Below, piece by piece: positions 49,401 to 62,262 of a stretch of DNA of 64,000 nucleotides. Below the pieces are notes generated by a model. The model saw only the letters and a program-made list of their open reading frames with translations. It did not search any database and was not told where the DNA came from. Position 1 is the first letter of the stretch; each line of letters starts with the position of its first letter. The position numbers and the translations under genes are program-made. This stretch comes from Orbilia blumenaviensis (taxonomy: Eukaryota; Ascomycota; Orbiliomycetes; Orbiliales; Orbiliaceae). The stretch is from NCBI GenBank assembly GCA_036872755.1, contig JAVHNS010000007.1:496001-560000 (forward strand), given 5' to 3'.

Positions 49401-52400
49401 CATCGACTATCACAACCTCGGGTTCAATGAGACACAAGCTCTCATGTCTATTGACCAAGAACTTCAGTTCCCATCTGATCAGCGTCTCTTTGCTATTGCA
49501 AACGCAATGCAGGCCGGATACGAAGTCCATAAAATCTGGGAAATGACAAAGATCGACAAATGGTTCTTGAGCAGGTTGATGGGACTTGTCCAAACGGCCA
49601 ATATCTTGAAGAAGTTCACTCCTGCTACTGTTCCGACTGGATTGTTCCGCATGGCCAAACAGCTTGGTTTCTGTGATAGGCAACTGGCCAACTTTTGGGG
49701 AAGCAACGAGCTTGCTGTAAGACGGGCTAGGGTCGATCAGGGTATCATGCCTTGGGTTAAGCAAATTGATACTGGTTAGTACACAACTCGCCAAATCAGA
49801 AACACTAGATAAAGCTAACATAATGTGCAGTTGCGGCCGAATTCCCTGCCTATACTAACTACCTTTACCTGACATACAATGCCAACGAACATGACATTAC
49901 GTTTGAGGACCAGGGCATCATGGTTCTTGGTTCTGGTGTCTACAGAATCGGATCTTCAGTCGAGTTTGATTGGTGTGCCGTTAGAGCTGTTAGAACTCTT
50001 AGAGAACGTGGGATCAAGACCATCATGGTCAATTACAACCCAGAAACCGTCAGCACAGATTACGACGAGGCCGACAAGTAAGATACCTCTTATTTCTCCA
50101 CTAGTTTGGATGTGTACTAATTTGTAAAATCATTAGGCTCTACTTTGAGAACATCAATCTTGAGAGCATCCTCGATATCTATAATTTGGAAAGCTCAAGC
50201 GGTGTCATCTTGTCTATGGGTGGCCAGACCCCGAACAATATCGCTCTTCCACTTTACCGCCTCAATGTTAAGATCCTCGGTACATCGCCTGAAATGATTG
50301 ATACCGCAGAGAACCGCTTCAAGTTCTCCCGTATGCTTGACCGAATAGAGGTCGATCAGCCAGACTGGAAAGAACTTACGAGCATCGAAGAAGCCAGTGC
50401 TTTCTGTGACAAAGTTTCATACCCAGTGTTGGTCAGGCCATCTTACGTCCTTTCCGGCGCAGCCATGAATACCGTCTACTCTAAAGATGATTTGGCAAGC
50501 TACCTTCAGCAAGCTGTTGAGGTTTCAAGAGAACACCCAGTCGTTATCAGCAAGTACATTGAGAACGCTAAAGAGATTGAAATGGACGCTGTCGCAAAAG
50601 ATGGTAAAATGGTCATGCATTTCATTTCCGAGCATGTTGAGAACGCTGGTGTCCACTCTGGTGACGCTACTTTGATCCTTCCTCCACAGGATCTTGATCC
50701 AGAGACCGTCAGGCGTATTACAGAAGCTACCCGCAAGATCGGAAATGCTTTGAATGTTACCGGTCCCTACAATATTCAGTTTATCGCAAAAGATAACGAG
50801 ATCAAAGTTATCGAATGTAACGTCAGAGCTTCAAGATCTTTCCCATTCGTCTCCAAAGTCATGGGAATCGACTTGATTGAAATGGCAACGAACGCAATTA
50901 TTGGAGCCCCAGTTGATGCTTATCCTACTGTCAACATCCCACAGAACTATGTCGGTGTCAAGGTTCCACAGTTCAGTTTCTCTCGTCTCTCTGGTGCGGA
51001 TCCTGTCCTTGGTGTTGAAATGGCCTCGACTGGTGAAGTTGCTTCTTTCGGTCGTGATAAATATGAGGCTTACCTCAAGGCAATGCTTTCAACTGGCTTC
51101 CAGCTTCCAAAGAAGAGCGTTCTGTTCTCTATTGGAAGTTACAAGGAGAAGGCTGAACTCCTGCCGTCGGTCAAGAAACTTCATGAATACGGTTTCAAGA
51201 TCTTTGCCACAACTGGTACTGCAGATTTCCTCGAGGCCAACGGCGTCCCTGTGAAGTTCTTGGAGGCTCTTACCAACGAGAAGGACGGCCAGAAGTCCGA
51301 GTACTCTCTCACTCAGCACTTGGAGAATAACTTGATCGACTTGTATATCAACTTGCCTTCTGCTAACCGTTTCAGACGTCCTTCGAACTATATCTCTCAA
51401 GGATACCGAAGTCGTCGTCTCGCGGTTGACTTCCAAACGCCCCTTGTCACTAACGTCAAGACGGCTAAGTTGCTGATCGAAGCTATTATCAGAAACTATG
51501 AGCTCGAGATCTCAACTGTTGATTACAAGGCTAGTCACCTTACCGCCATGCTTCCTGGTCTGGTCAATATTGCTGCCTTTGTTCCCGGATTAGCTAAGGC
51601 GGGAAGCCGTGACTTCGAGAAGGTTATGAAAGCATCTGCTGCCGCTGGTTTCTCCATGGTTAGGATTCTACCTCTCGGCCTGGAAAACTCCTTGACCGAT
51701 GCCAGGGCTCTCAGCACTGCACATGCCAATGCAAGGAAGGCTGCTTACTGCGATTTCAACTTCTCAGTTGCTGCTACCACTAGCAATGCTAAGCAGCTGA
51801 CTAACTTGACCTCTGAAGTTGGATCTCTCTTCATCCCGTTCAACCACTTTTCTGGTAATTTCAACAAAGTGGCTGCAGTTACCACGCATTTCGAACTTTG
51901 GCCGACAAACAAGCCAATCGTCACAGATGCAAAGACGAGTGATTTAGCTTCTATCTTGCTATTGGCCAGCCTTCACGGCAGGAACGTGCACATCACCAGC
52001 GTTACAACAAAGGATGATATCAGACTCATTGCCCTTAGCAAACAGAAGGGACTCCAAGTTACCTGCGACGTTGCAATCTACGCGCTCTTCCTCTCTCAAG
52101 ACGAGTACCCACAATGCACCGCCTTGCCAACAAAGGAAGACCAAGCAGCACTTTGGGAGCACATGGATATCATCGATTGCTTCTCCACTGGCAGTTTGCC
52201 ATACCAACTCTCGCTCGATGTCAAAGGATCCGGATCTGCCACCCTTGGAATCTCAGAGGCTCTTCCTTTGCTCTTCACTGCTGTTGCGGATAAGAGGCTG
52301 ACTTTGGACGATATCACCAAGAGGTTGAGGGATAACCCGATCGAGATCTTTGACCTTCATGAGCAGCCACAGTGCGCCATTGAGGTCAATCTTGATCGTG

Positions 52401-53824
52401 GTGTTCAAATCCATGAGCAAGAATTCTGGTCGCCGTTCGCAGGTAGAGTCCTGAAGGGATCTGTTGAAAGAGTTGTTTTCGAAGGCGAGACAGCTTGCCT
52501 CGACGGTATTCTCATTGCAGACGGGACTGTTGGAAAGGACATGTCCTCATCTGGGCCTCGACCAGCCCCAACCGTTAAGTCACCACCAATCCTACCCCTT
52601 CCAAGTGGTAGACGGGAATCAAATGCTGGCGCAGGTGGCTACTCCCAGTTTAAGAGACCGAGCACCGCTGGCGGCCCCAGTCTTGAACATCTTGACCTCG
52701 ACGGTCCAAGAGGTCTCGCCTCTGGCCATAGTCAAGACCTTGTCCGTGCCTCTGGATTATCCACCTACAACCTTCTCCAGCCCGAGAAGCAAGTTTCCCC
52801 TGCCTTGTACGAGCTAGTCTCCCGCTCCCCCTTCCGTAGACGCCACATCCTCTCCGTCAATCAGTTCAACCGTAGCGATCTCCATCTCCTCTTCACCATC
52901 GCTCAGGAGATGCGTACCGCCGTCGAAAGATACGGAGTGATCGACCTCCTCAAGGGTCGAGTCCTATGCACCATGTTCTTCGAGCCCTCAACTCGTACCT
53001 CCGCCTCCTTCGACGCAGCAATGCAACGTCTGGGCGGCCGCACAATCCCCATCTCCGCAGACATGTCAAGCACCCAGAAGGGCGAGACTCTACAGGACAC
53101 TATCCGCACGCTAGCTTGCTACGGTGACGGTATCGTCCTCCGCCATCCATCCGAAGCCAGCGCTGAAACCGCAGCCCGCTTCTCACCAGTCCCCATCATA
53201 AACGGCGGAAACGGAAGCAAAGAACACCCTACCCAAGCCTTCTTGGACCTCTTCACCATCCGTGAGGAATTGGGTACCGTCAACGGCCTCACCGTAACAT
53301 TCATGGGTGATCTGAAATACGGCCGAACAGTGCACAGTCTCGCAAAACTCCTGTTACACTACGATGTTCGTATCCAATTCGTCTCTCCAACAGAGCTGTC
53401 GATGCCTGAGGATGTAAAGAAGGAGATCCAAACCCACGGTAACCTACTCGGGGAATACAACGAACTCACACCAGAGATAATCGGTCGAAGCGATGTTCTG
53501 TACTGCACCCGCGTGCAGAAGGAGAGGTTCAGCGATCTTGCCGAGTTTGAGAGGTTGAAGGACTCGTTTGTGGTGGATAATAAGGTACTGAAACATGCGA
53601 AGGAGCATATGGTTGTTTTGCACCCACTCCCTAGGAACGCAGAGATCAGTGAGGAGGTCGACTTCGACCAGCGAGCAGCGTATTTCAGACAGGTGGGTTC
53701 AAAAAGTCCTTATCATTCTAGTAGAAGGGTTGAATGGGATAAATTTGCTAACTTGGGTTATTTTGTTTAGATGAGATACGGCTTATTCACAAGAATGGCT
53801 ATCCTGGCTAGCGTTCTGTTGTAA
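46467..53824 (+). CDS. URA2: Carbamoyl-phosphate synthase / aspartate carbamoyltransferase (Ura2, PyrABCN)
   Basis: Fusion enzyme for the first two steps of de novo pyrimidine synthesis. Eight exons: 46467-46782, 46854-46940, 47011-47400, 47459-48855, 48910-49774, 49831-50077, 50137-53692 and 53771-53824, 2303 aa. Order: disordered leader; GATase small-subunit domain; class I GATase with nucleophile [10 protein letters not shown] and QFHPE; CPSase with two ATP-grasp halves ([15 protein letters not shown] in the first, [20 protein letters not shown] in the second) and the MGS allosteric domain (about 51.1 kb on); a dihydroorotase-like domain lacking the HxH metal site; a Pro/Gly linker; and ATCase with [20 protein letters not shown] and HPLPRNAEI. 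Intron 4 (48856-48909) has a GC donor. UTP feedback through the MGS domain is family knowledge. Confidence 0.97.
48856..48909 (+). other. GC-AG intron in URA2
   Basis: A 54-nt intron with donor GCAAGT instead of GT, a TACTAAT branch and acceptor CTTAG. Splicing gives the conserved [16 protein letters not shown] of the first ATP-grasp domain. The only nearby GT would break the frame. Confidence 0.85.
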
Positions 53825-55335
53825 AATATGGAGATGTGTGGAGGGGAGTACATACACACGGGAAGTTGGGGCAGTACAGATAGCCTCATATCATAGATCA
53901 CCTGCCACCTATTAACTAGGTAACACGAGAAGAAGAAGCAGAGAAGAAAAAAAGAAAACCACATGGAATTGGCGTTAACCTCATTGTATTTTATATTCAA
54001 CATCATATCAAAAAGTTTTTGTGATCCAAACAAAGAGAAAAAGGCCAAAACCTTCCACCTGCCCCGTGAATGTTAAGGGCAATATACATACTCTTATACA
54101 TACCGAGAAATGGAATGTATATGTAGATAGAATTTATTACTCTTTATACTTTTAGTATTTACTGTGAATTCAAGGCATAATATGAATATTGTTCTAGTAA
54201 TTATAATGGATCAGTCCCGCGATAGTTTACTAATACAGTAGCCGTTTAATCACGTCAATAAGAAATATAAAGACATAGACCAGTGAAATTCTCCTTCCTA
54301 AAAGTCCAAATCTTAAATTAGGCCAAATACATGTATACGCCGGCCAGCACATAAACCAGCATACCAACCGGGCGCCCTCGTCTTTCCCGCTTTATTAGAT
54401 GGCTACACTTTTTTTTGTTCGCATGGGTATATTTTCTTCTGGAACAAATAATACGCAATAAGTATAAAGGAAACCATGAGAAGTCTAGGATAGGTATATA
54501 CAGGGTTTCAATATCTCGTTGAAAAACATCGTGGAGAATGAGAGGTATAATGATTACTGTACGAAGATCCGGAGCGGGAGAGAGACTGGATCTAAAGCTA
54601 TCCCGGAGTTTACATATAAATTACCGATACGTTTAAGTCTGCATATTTTTACGGCACTGTATTTACGGACAAGGCACAAAAATGTATTTTTTAAAATGAT
54701 TTTCTCTTCGTATTCCACTTTGTTCGACAAGATAGCTTAACTGTTAACTACATGTCGGCTGTGTGCTCGTGTGCAGGTGAGGATGTCTGAAAAGAGGGAT
54801 AGATAGACAGCAAGGCATAGAATCATCTTGTGATAAAAAATGCTCATCCATGCATCCACTCATCTATGCACATAGTCTCTCGATACCTCTTTCGATATCA
54901 TAATAATAATAGAGAAAAACATAAAAGCATGATCATTAAACCAGAAACAAACAAGCTGCCCGTGATATCAGGGTTTCTCAAAACATTGGCTATCATAAAG
55001 ATGCGTAAGCCGTAGTAATTCCGAGAAGGCCTTATGGGAGGTTGTTAAAAACAAGCAATAATAACGCAGTGTGCGAAAAAAAAAACAGCATGAATAATAG
55101 CGCTAGAAAAATATGAAAAAGACGGAAGCGATAGTCATTATCCGGGTGTGCAGGCAAGACACTTTCATTTCCTTCTTGGGATATCAGCATGGCCCATTGA
55201 AGAATACGGATAGGTGACAGACTTGCAGCAATTGGTTCTCGTGGTATGTCCGGTTGATGTGTGGGGTCACGTCTTCAGTGATGGCGAAAAGTGATGGCAG
55301 AGACAGACAAGAGAATCGAAAGGATGACGAGAGGG
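53825..55335. other. Convergent 3' region URA2 / RGG protein
   Basis: About 1.5 kb of AT-rich DNA between two stops. Short ORFs only (the longest 93 codons, 53767-54048 minus, overlaps the last URA2 exon antisense). No RNA gene or element seen. Confidence 0.6.
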
Positions 55336-58300
55336 TTAAGCATTGGCGCGATGCGGACCATTACGATCACGGGGACCACCGTTACGATCTCGCGGGCCAT
55401 TATGATCTCGGGGAGGACCATTGTGATCTCGTGGGGGACCATTGTAGTTCTGGTTGCGACGCCCACCGTGCTGCTGGTTGCCACCTCGTGGTCGATTCTG
55501 CCCATTGCCACGCGCACCGCCAGCACGTCCGCCAGACCCAGATCGTCCACCAGACCCAGAGCGCTCGGGTTGCTCGCCGCTGTTGGAACGTGGTTCCCTG
55601 TACTGGCCACGTTGGTAGCGGTGCTGGCCCTTGATCTTTGCCTCATATACCGGAGGCATCGGGAAGTTCCTCTGTCCGCGTGACCCGGGAAGGTTGACCC
55701 GCACAGTGCTGGGAGCCGTGACCTCAGCGTCATCTGGCCCGAACGTGAGCCGAGACCGAATGTCCTGGTCTCGGAGGCGCCTGTCCTTGCCACGTTGTTG
55801 GACGATAGGTGCGGCGGGCGGCATGCTGGCCGGGAGGGTCCTTGTCATTGTGGGAAGACACACGGTGGGTGTCGACCCAAACTCCTGCTGGAACGCCATT
55901 TCCTTGAACTCCTCCTCGGTTGGGAGGGTGTGTGGCAGCTCTGGCTGCGAAACGACGACGGCAGGCACGGTGCGTGGGGCTGGGGCGGGGGCAGGGCGGG
56001 GCAGGGAGACCTTGGGTTTCCCCTCGGTAGCTCCCTGGAAGGCAGGCTTACTAATGACCTGCAGGCTGGTGTCGGCGGGAGTCTCGACACAAGGTCGAGA
56101 CCCCCCGGCCTCCTCCTGCCGCTTTTGCCAGGCGGCCACGACCTGCTCGTAATCCTGGCGGATTACGGCCCTCCTCTTCTCGAAGGACCTGGCGCCCCAG
56201 GTCCGCCAGTTCAAGTTCTCCTGGTAGGTCTTGACCGGCTCGCGCCACCTCGGGAAGGAGTCGGTGTCCTCGAAGGCGGCAAAATCCCTCCAGGAACCAC
56301 CAGCAGCATCCTTGATGGTGCTGGTGATCCTGTCGAAACGGTCATCGCTGACCGATGGCTTCTTGGCCTGGACCGCCCCGACAGGGAGGACGGTGGCCTC
56401 TGGGGTCTCTGGGGCCTCGTCGGAGCCGAATTCAAAGGCCGTTGGCAGGCTAGCCTCCTTTGGGAGGCTCTTGCTCTGCTCGGCGTAGAACTCGTCGAAG
56501 CCCTTGTCGAGTCTCGGATTCCCATCCTTGACGATGTTTGCCATGCCAGCGGCCCAGTACAATTGATGGTACGTGGTCTTTGTACCTGGGACGAATCGGC
56601 TTCCCGTGTCTTTGCCATGCGCCATCTGACGCAGGTTTGGAATCGTCTTGGCCAATGTCAAGAGGTCGATTCGGGTTGCTGGTTGTGGGGGAACGGCTGG
56701 CTTCTCTGGGAGCTTAGCAACTGTTGCTTCGGCTTTTGCTTCGACTTTTTTGGCGTCGGCCTCCTTGTTGACATTCTCGGGAGCCTTGATAGCATCTTCC
56801 TGTGATGCTTTCATAGTGTTGGCAAGGGCCGAGTCCAAGTTGGCTCGAGGCGTATCCCAGTTTCCCTGTGGGAAAATTGATTGGTTAGCGTTTGTGATGA
56901 ATCAACTACAGGGGGAATCAACGAACCTTCTGAGAGCCCTGTGGCTGCTGACCATCCTTGTTTGTCGGGAGAAACATAGGGAAGCTCTTGACGTGAGTCT
57001 CAGACGCGGTTGGGGTCCAAGGCGAGGACTTCACAACGCCGTTAGGGTTCCAGTCCTTTGGATTTTCTGCGGCAGGCTGCTGCTTCTCCTGGGTGGAGGC
57101 AGGGAGGGAGGGATTGGACAACGGCTTTTGGTCACCAACCTTGGAGGAGGAATAAACACTCGCCATCGATGTGTTTGAATGAGGAGGCATCTCTTCGTGA
57201 AACTCGGAACGTGAAGGATGAGAAGAGCTTTGATGAGAAACAGCAGGAGGATGAGGATAGGGAGTCTGATTTGACCCGTTGCTCTGTTGCTGATGCGGGA
57301 GAGGAGGAGGATGTGCTGCAAACCTTGAGGAACTTGGATGATGAAAGTTACCTTGCTCCGAAACTGGTCGGTGCTGGTTTCGATTGTCGTAATGACGCGT
57401 CGGAAGGGGATGAGAATTAGAGCTCCCAGGAGGATACTGAGAGTGAGCAGTAACAGAATGAGGATGAGGATGATCCACGTAACGATGGAAATGAGAGCTA
57501 CTATTAAAGCCGGGAGAGGATTGGAACTGATTGTGATGATGAGATGGAGCTGGGAAGCTTGATGAAGAAGAAGACTGGAAGGGAAATGTGAGGGATGAAG
57601 ATGATGGTGGAGGAGGAAGAGAAGAAGAAGAATTTGTGGGAGGTGGGAGGGGGTTAATATTCTGCTGAGCGGGCGTATAGACGGTATGAGCTGTTGTGTT
57701 GTTGTGTTGTTGATGTTGTTGAATGGGAGACAGAGGATGTGTTGCCGTTGTTGTGGATTGTGTTGATCCCTGCGGTCTTGGCGGTGGCTTGAATCCATTC
57801 ACAGGAACAGACGAGCTTCCGTTTTGGGAGACTGCGTCACCTGACTCTAATTTGGTCACGTGATTGGAATCCAATTGCTCTGTCGGTTGTGGCTGTTGTG
57901 GCGGTGCTACCGTTTCAGCAACTGGAGCTACAGCTCCAGCCTGGTCTCCAACCTCTACACTATTGCTCTTACCTGCCGAAGCCTCAGCGTCCTTAATTTT
58001 CTCAGCTTTACTTGCTGCCTCCGCTTTCATCTTTTCATCCAATTCAGCCAGTTTCTTTTGGATCCGTAACTTCTTCTCTTCTTCCGCCGCTGCCTCTTCT
58101 GCAAGTCTTCGCGCTCTAGCATGTTCCCTTGCATCCTTCATGACCCGTTTCTGTTCCTCTACAGGATTCTCGCCGGGCTCAGTTACTACAACCTCCACCC
58201 CAGCTGCTGCCGGGACTGCGGGAGCTGCAGTACCTGGAGATGGCACAGGAGGATTGGGGCCACTCATGCTAGCTCGGTGAACTCTCGGGTCGCTTCCAGG

Positions 58301-60092
58301 ACTAACATAAAGAGGACCTTGATTTTGTCGTTGGGGGGCCAAATCCGCTCCAGAAATCGGTAATACACTAGCAATGGTAGGTGTATGTCGATCACCCCAG
58401 GCATTAGATGAAGTATCGCTTAACCCCGAAGACCGTATAGAACCAGAACGACGTCTTCCCATATCCATGTTAGGGACTCCAGCAGCGGGGAAATGATCGT
58501 GGTCAGGTCGGTGAAATCTAGTGTGGTGATGGAAGGACATATCGTGTTCACGCTCTCCACCAGCTCGCTGTAATAGTGAAGTCGGACGAACACCTGGACC
58601 TTCGTTCCTCGAATTCCTTCTAGCCTGATCTCTATTACGGTTCGCATCTCCAACCGGGTCGAAATTGCCTGTTTCCGAGTTGTAGAGCGTGCTGGGCGAT
58701 TGGCTTGATTGCCTATCTCTCCACGACGGTCGATTAAACTCCTCTATCGGAACATCCTTTGGAGAGCGAGCATTGCCCATCATGGGTCTATGATTAGTCG
58801 GAGGGGGTGGGCGCCCAGGATATTGTTGAAACGGTGGAGCAACGGGCAGGGGTGTAGGGAACTGTCCAGGCGGTACTGCAGCCCACGGTGTTTTCGAAGG
58901 TGGCATACTGGGTATGAATTCGGGTTTCCTGTGCATATGAAGATCGAGAGGTTTTGACGGAAGTGAAGGACTTGCGGAAGCCATGCTAGGGCTGGAATGT
59001 GAAGCGTGCGAAGCTCTCTGCTCTTTCAAAGCTGCGGTTCCTATCTGCTTCTCAAAAGCGGAGATGGTCGGCTTCGGTGTTTCGGCATCCAATGTGACCT
59101 TCGTACCATCGTTCCATTCAATTGTGTCTGGTGGAACCCAGTTGTCGTCTTCATCATCGATGTCGGCCCATTTGGCTTCTTTGCTATCCTCGGTGTGTAA
59201 ACGTTCAGCCATATGGATTCCGACCTTGCTCAGCTCTTCGTCCGTGTATTCCTTCGCAGGTACGGGTGCAGGCGCTACATATAAACAAAGATATGATCTT
59301 AATCAGTGTATTGACCCTCCAAGTAATTCTGCTCCTCGGTACTAACGTTGATTTCGATTCCAAACCGACGGTATGGTGCCTCCTTTACCACCGAGCTGTC
59401 CGATGCCGCCTATTCTCGAACCGGATGGACCTATCTTGCTCACAAGTCGTGGTTTCGCAGCGGAAGCAGAAGCAGCAGTTGCCCCGGAAGCGGTCCCTTT
59501 CAATCCTATCTCCAGTCAGTCCCAGTTCCCTTATATATAATCACGCACCCGACGCAGAAGTCCATACCCTTATCCATCGACAAAGTGAGCTTCCCATTCC
59601 CTGTTTGACTTGGCGCAGCGGAGGCATTCCCCGAAAGGAAAGCCTTATTCAACGACATCGACTTAACTGCAGGCGGTTTTCTCGTAGCGGCGACTTTCTG
59701 TGCTGTGGGTTTATCTGCGCTCTTGATAGACTCGGTGCCACTGGCTCCCGCAGGACTATCATCACGTTTATCCTTTATCGAAGAATCCTACAAAAGGCGA
59801 ACCGTTAGTATTCGGGCATTGTTTGTTTATTTGTGGTTGTGCGTATGCGAGCGCATATATCTCTCGGGAGTGTATCGGCCGGGGAGGGGCGTACGTTGTC
59901 AGTGTTTCCTTCGATAGTCACACCGTTGCTAACTTCACCCTTGTTTGCGTTTGCTTCTTCCCCGGGGACGACGGCGGCAGCTTCCACACCGTGAGCATTT
60001 GAAAGTGTCGTTACTCCATCAGCGCCGGTTGTCGATTCGACAACCGACTGCGCTAAGCGTGGGTCCACATCTTGAGTAAGGTGCTCTGCCAT
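55336..60092 (-). CDS. Large disordered RGG-repeat protein, conserved fungal type, function unknown
   Basis: Five exons: 59895-60092, 59568-59787, 59347-59505, 56927-59274 and 55336-56865, 1484 aa. Most is low complexity: a Ser/Thr/Ala N-terminus, a Pro/Gln/His/Ser-rich middle and a C-terminal RGG/RDHNGPP-rich tail typical of RNA-binding proteins. Ordered islands: VWNRNQPPAPVPAKEYTDEE with GIHMAERLHTEDSKEAKWAD and DDEDDNWVPPDTIEWNDGTK; a charged coiled coil (about 58.0-58.15 kb: EHARARRLAEEAAAEEEKKL); and a C-terminal domain (TIPNLRQMAHGKDTGSRFVP, YHQLYWAAGMANIVKDG, WRDFAAFEDTDSFPRWREPV). The acidic W-A-D-I-D block resembles segments of uncharacterised filamentous-ascomycete proteins, from memory. 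A role in mRNA translation or granules is a guess from composition. The last intron uses a GTTCGT donor; intron 3 uses GTTAGT. Confidence 0.85.
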
Positions 60093-62262
60093 AACACTAT
60101 TATTCACTTTCTATATAAGGTCGACAGGTTGATAGGTTGTTAGCGTGGGTGGTTTAGATCCGACAGACCAAAAGAAATATAAAAATAGAAATAGAAATAG
60201 AAATAAGAGGGTATAAAAGGGAAGGGGAAGGGGGGAAAAAAAGTTCGAGAAGGTAGCGACAGAGATATATTCTCCTTTGATACTAATAAAGCGATAATGC
60301 GTGGTACTCGGAAATGAGCTGAATAGAACGTGATAATCCGAACAGAGTCAGAGGGCTTAGAGCGCCAGGCCAGGTCTCCCAATTCCCCAGATCCCACCCG
60401 GCAAGGCTCCGACCCATCTCATTTCCCCAGATTCACCCTAATATATATCTTGACCTACGAAAACCGAAAAAAAGATGAAGAAAGAGATGAAGAACACACA
60501 AGCCAAAAAGCTAAATCGTGAAATCGTGTACAAAGCAAAGATAAGGGAGCCAATAGACTCACCAGGAAGCTATTTTGCTACAGTTGAGAGTCGCCAGCGG
60601 GGATGTATCGTTCGTTCGTTCGGGACTCGACGAAGGCAACGGGAGGGAAAGAACCCGAATTTAGAAAAGAAAAAAAAAGCTCGGATGCCTTTTCCGTAAC
60701 CAAAACGGGCGGAGAGATCTGTATCGCAGAGCTGTTCCAGATGAACTAAAATAGTAAGAAGTCTCGTGTGAGCCCACACCACTGACGGGAGGGGATCGGA
60801 ATGTGGATAGGTTGAAGTAGAGTTGGGAATGAGATCACGCACGAGGCAGTAGTAGTAATAATAAGTTCGAATAAAAAATGGGGGTGAGTGACAAGGTTTC
60901 GCTTGTAAGATGTCAAACGCCGCTTTTGCTAGCTGGGGACCAAACTGTTTCGATCGATGGAGGGAGAGGGAGAGACTGAGAGACCGAGAGAGAGGCTATA
61001 GACTATGAAGGGCCAACTGGTGATTCTTCGGGAGATATATTAGAAGGGCCGGCGAGCTGCAACAGTTGTGCGGCAATTCCAGATCGAATGAGGATTGTGG
61101 GGTCGAGGAGGGAGGGATGAGGTTCAGTCGGGGTTCCGGAAGGTGTGTGGTGTGCGTATGCGTGGGTGGTGGGCGGTTTGTTCTTTTTGTGGGTTTCGCG
61201 ACGCTGTTTCAGTTGGGAGGCTTAAGATCTGATATTAACGGTCAGTATTGAGGGATCGATAGTGATGATGATGATGTTTATTATTATTATTATTATGATG
61301 ATGATGATGACGACGATGACGATAGTGAATATCGAAGAGGATGGAGATAAAGGGGAGAAAAGGAGGACAAGATGAGGATGGGTTTAGGTGAGGGGAGATT
61401 GCATTGAGAGAGTCTATCTCGGTGGCTTTTGGTGAAAGAGCTTTTAGGCGATTTTTGCAGAAGCACAGAAATTCAGCGGTCACTGCAGGTTGTGGGGGGA
61501 GAGAATCCAAGAGAAAGAGGAGCGAACATGCCCTAACTGCAGTGCCCCTCCACAGCATTATATTATTATTACTCTATAATATTCATAATCATCTATTTAA
61601 ATAGTAGCAGGAGCGGTATCTACGGAAATTTAAAAATTAATATTCACCGTGCAATTGATTTTTATCTGGTTGAATGTCGTATATATAAAAGGGTGGTGGA
61701 TATACTAATATCAAAATTTGATAACGGCGGTAACAGTGCCTGAAAGACATGGCTGTATGTATGTACGTATGCCACCCCCCCGTTAGGCCCATCGCTTCTT
61801 ACTCAACTGGGTAAGTCCGTAGTATGGTAAATCTAGTAGCTAGTAGGTACTAGGCATAGGAGGCATATTATCCCCCGTTCAGGCACAATTCGATATCTCC
61901 CTGATACATCTATAATTCAGACACATGATATGATATGCATACCAAGCCACTGGTCGAAGGGAAGCAGATGGGGGGTATCGGGCAGGTAGGTATAAAAATA
62001 TGCCATTATATTGCATTTTTCTTTTTCTTCTGAAAAAAACCACTTTCTTCTAGTTAAAGTTATATGTACACACCAACTATTCCCATCCCGCTCCTCGGAT
62101 ACTATATCACATGAACCTCTTTCCTCCCTTCCCTACCTACCCTGCTACTTACATACACAAGAACTCGGTATGGCACACTTGGTATGCAGGTGGGGAGTAT
62201 ATAGGTACTAAGTAGCTAGGTAGGTGGGTAAGCAGTGAGGTACGTTGACCGAATTGCCCGGT
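60093..62262. other. RGG-gene upstream region and ATP17 3' flank
   Basis: About 2.2 kb. Next to the RGG gene start are AAATAG repeats (about 60180-60205) and purine-rich DNA. A trinucleotide array lies at 61262-61325. The part next to ATP17 is AT-rich. No supported gene. Confidence 0.55.
61262..61325. repeat. GAT/TTA trinucleotide microsatellite
   Basis: GATGATGATGATG, then a run of TTA units, then further GATGAT/GACGAT units. A compound repeat in noncoding DNA. Confidence 0.85.

Noticed and set aside
55795..56805. 336-codon plus-strand ORF
   Set aside because: Antisense shadow of the RGG-protein last exon; the real strand is fixed by splicing and conserved islands.
57031..57798. 255-codon minus-strand ORF in a second frame
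   Set aside because: Off-frame reading of the low-complexity Ser/His/Pro-rich part of the RGG protein exon.
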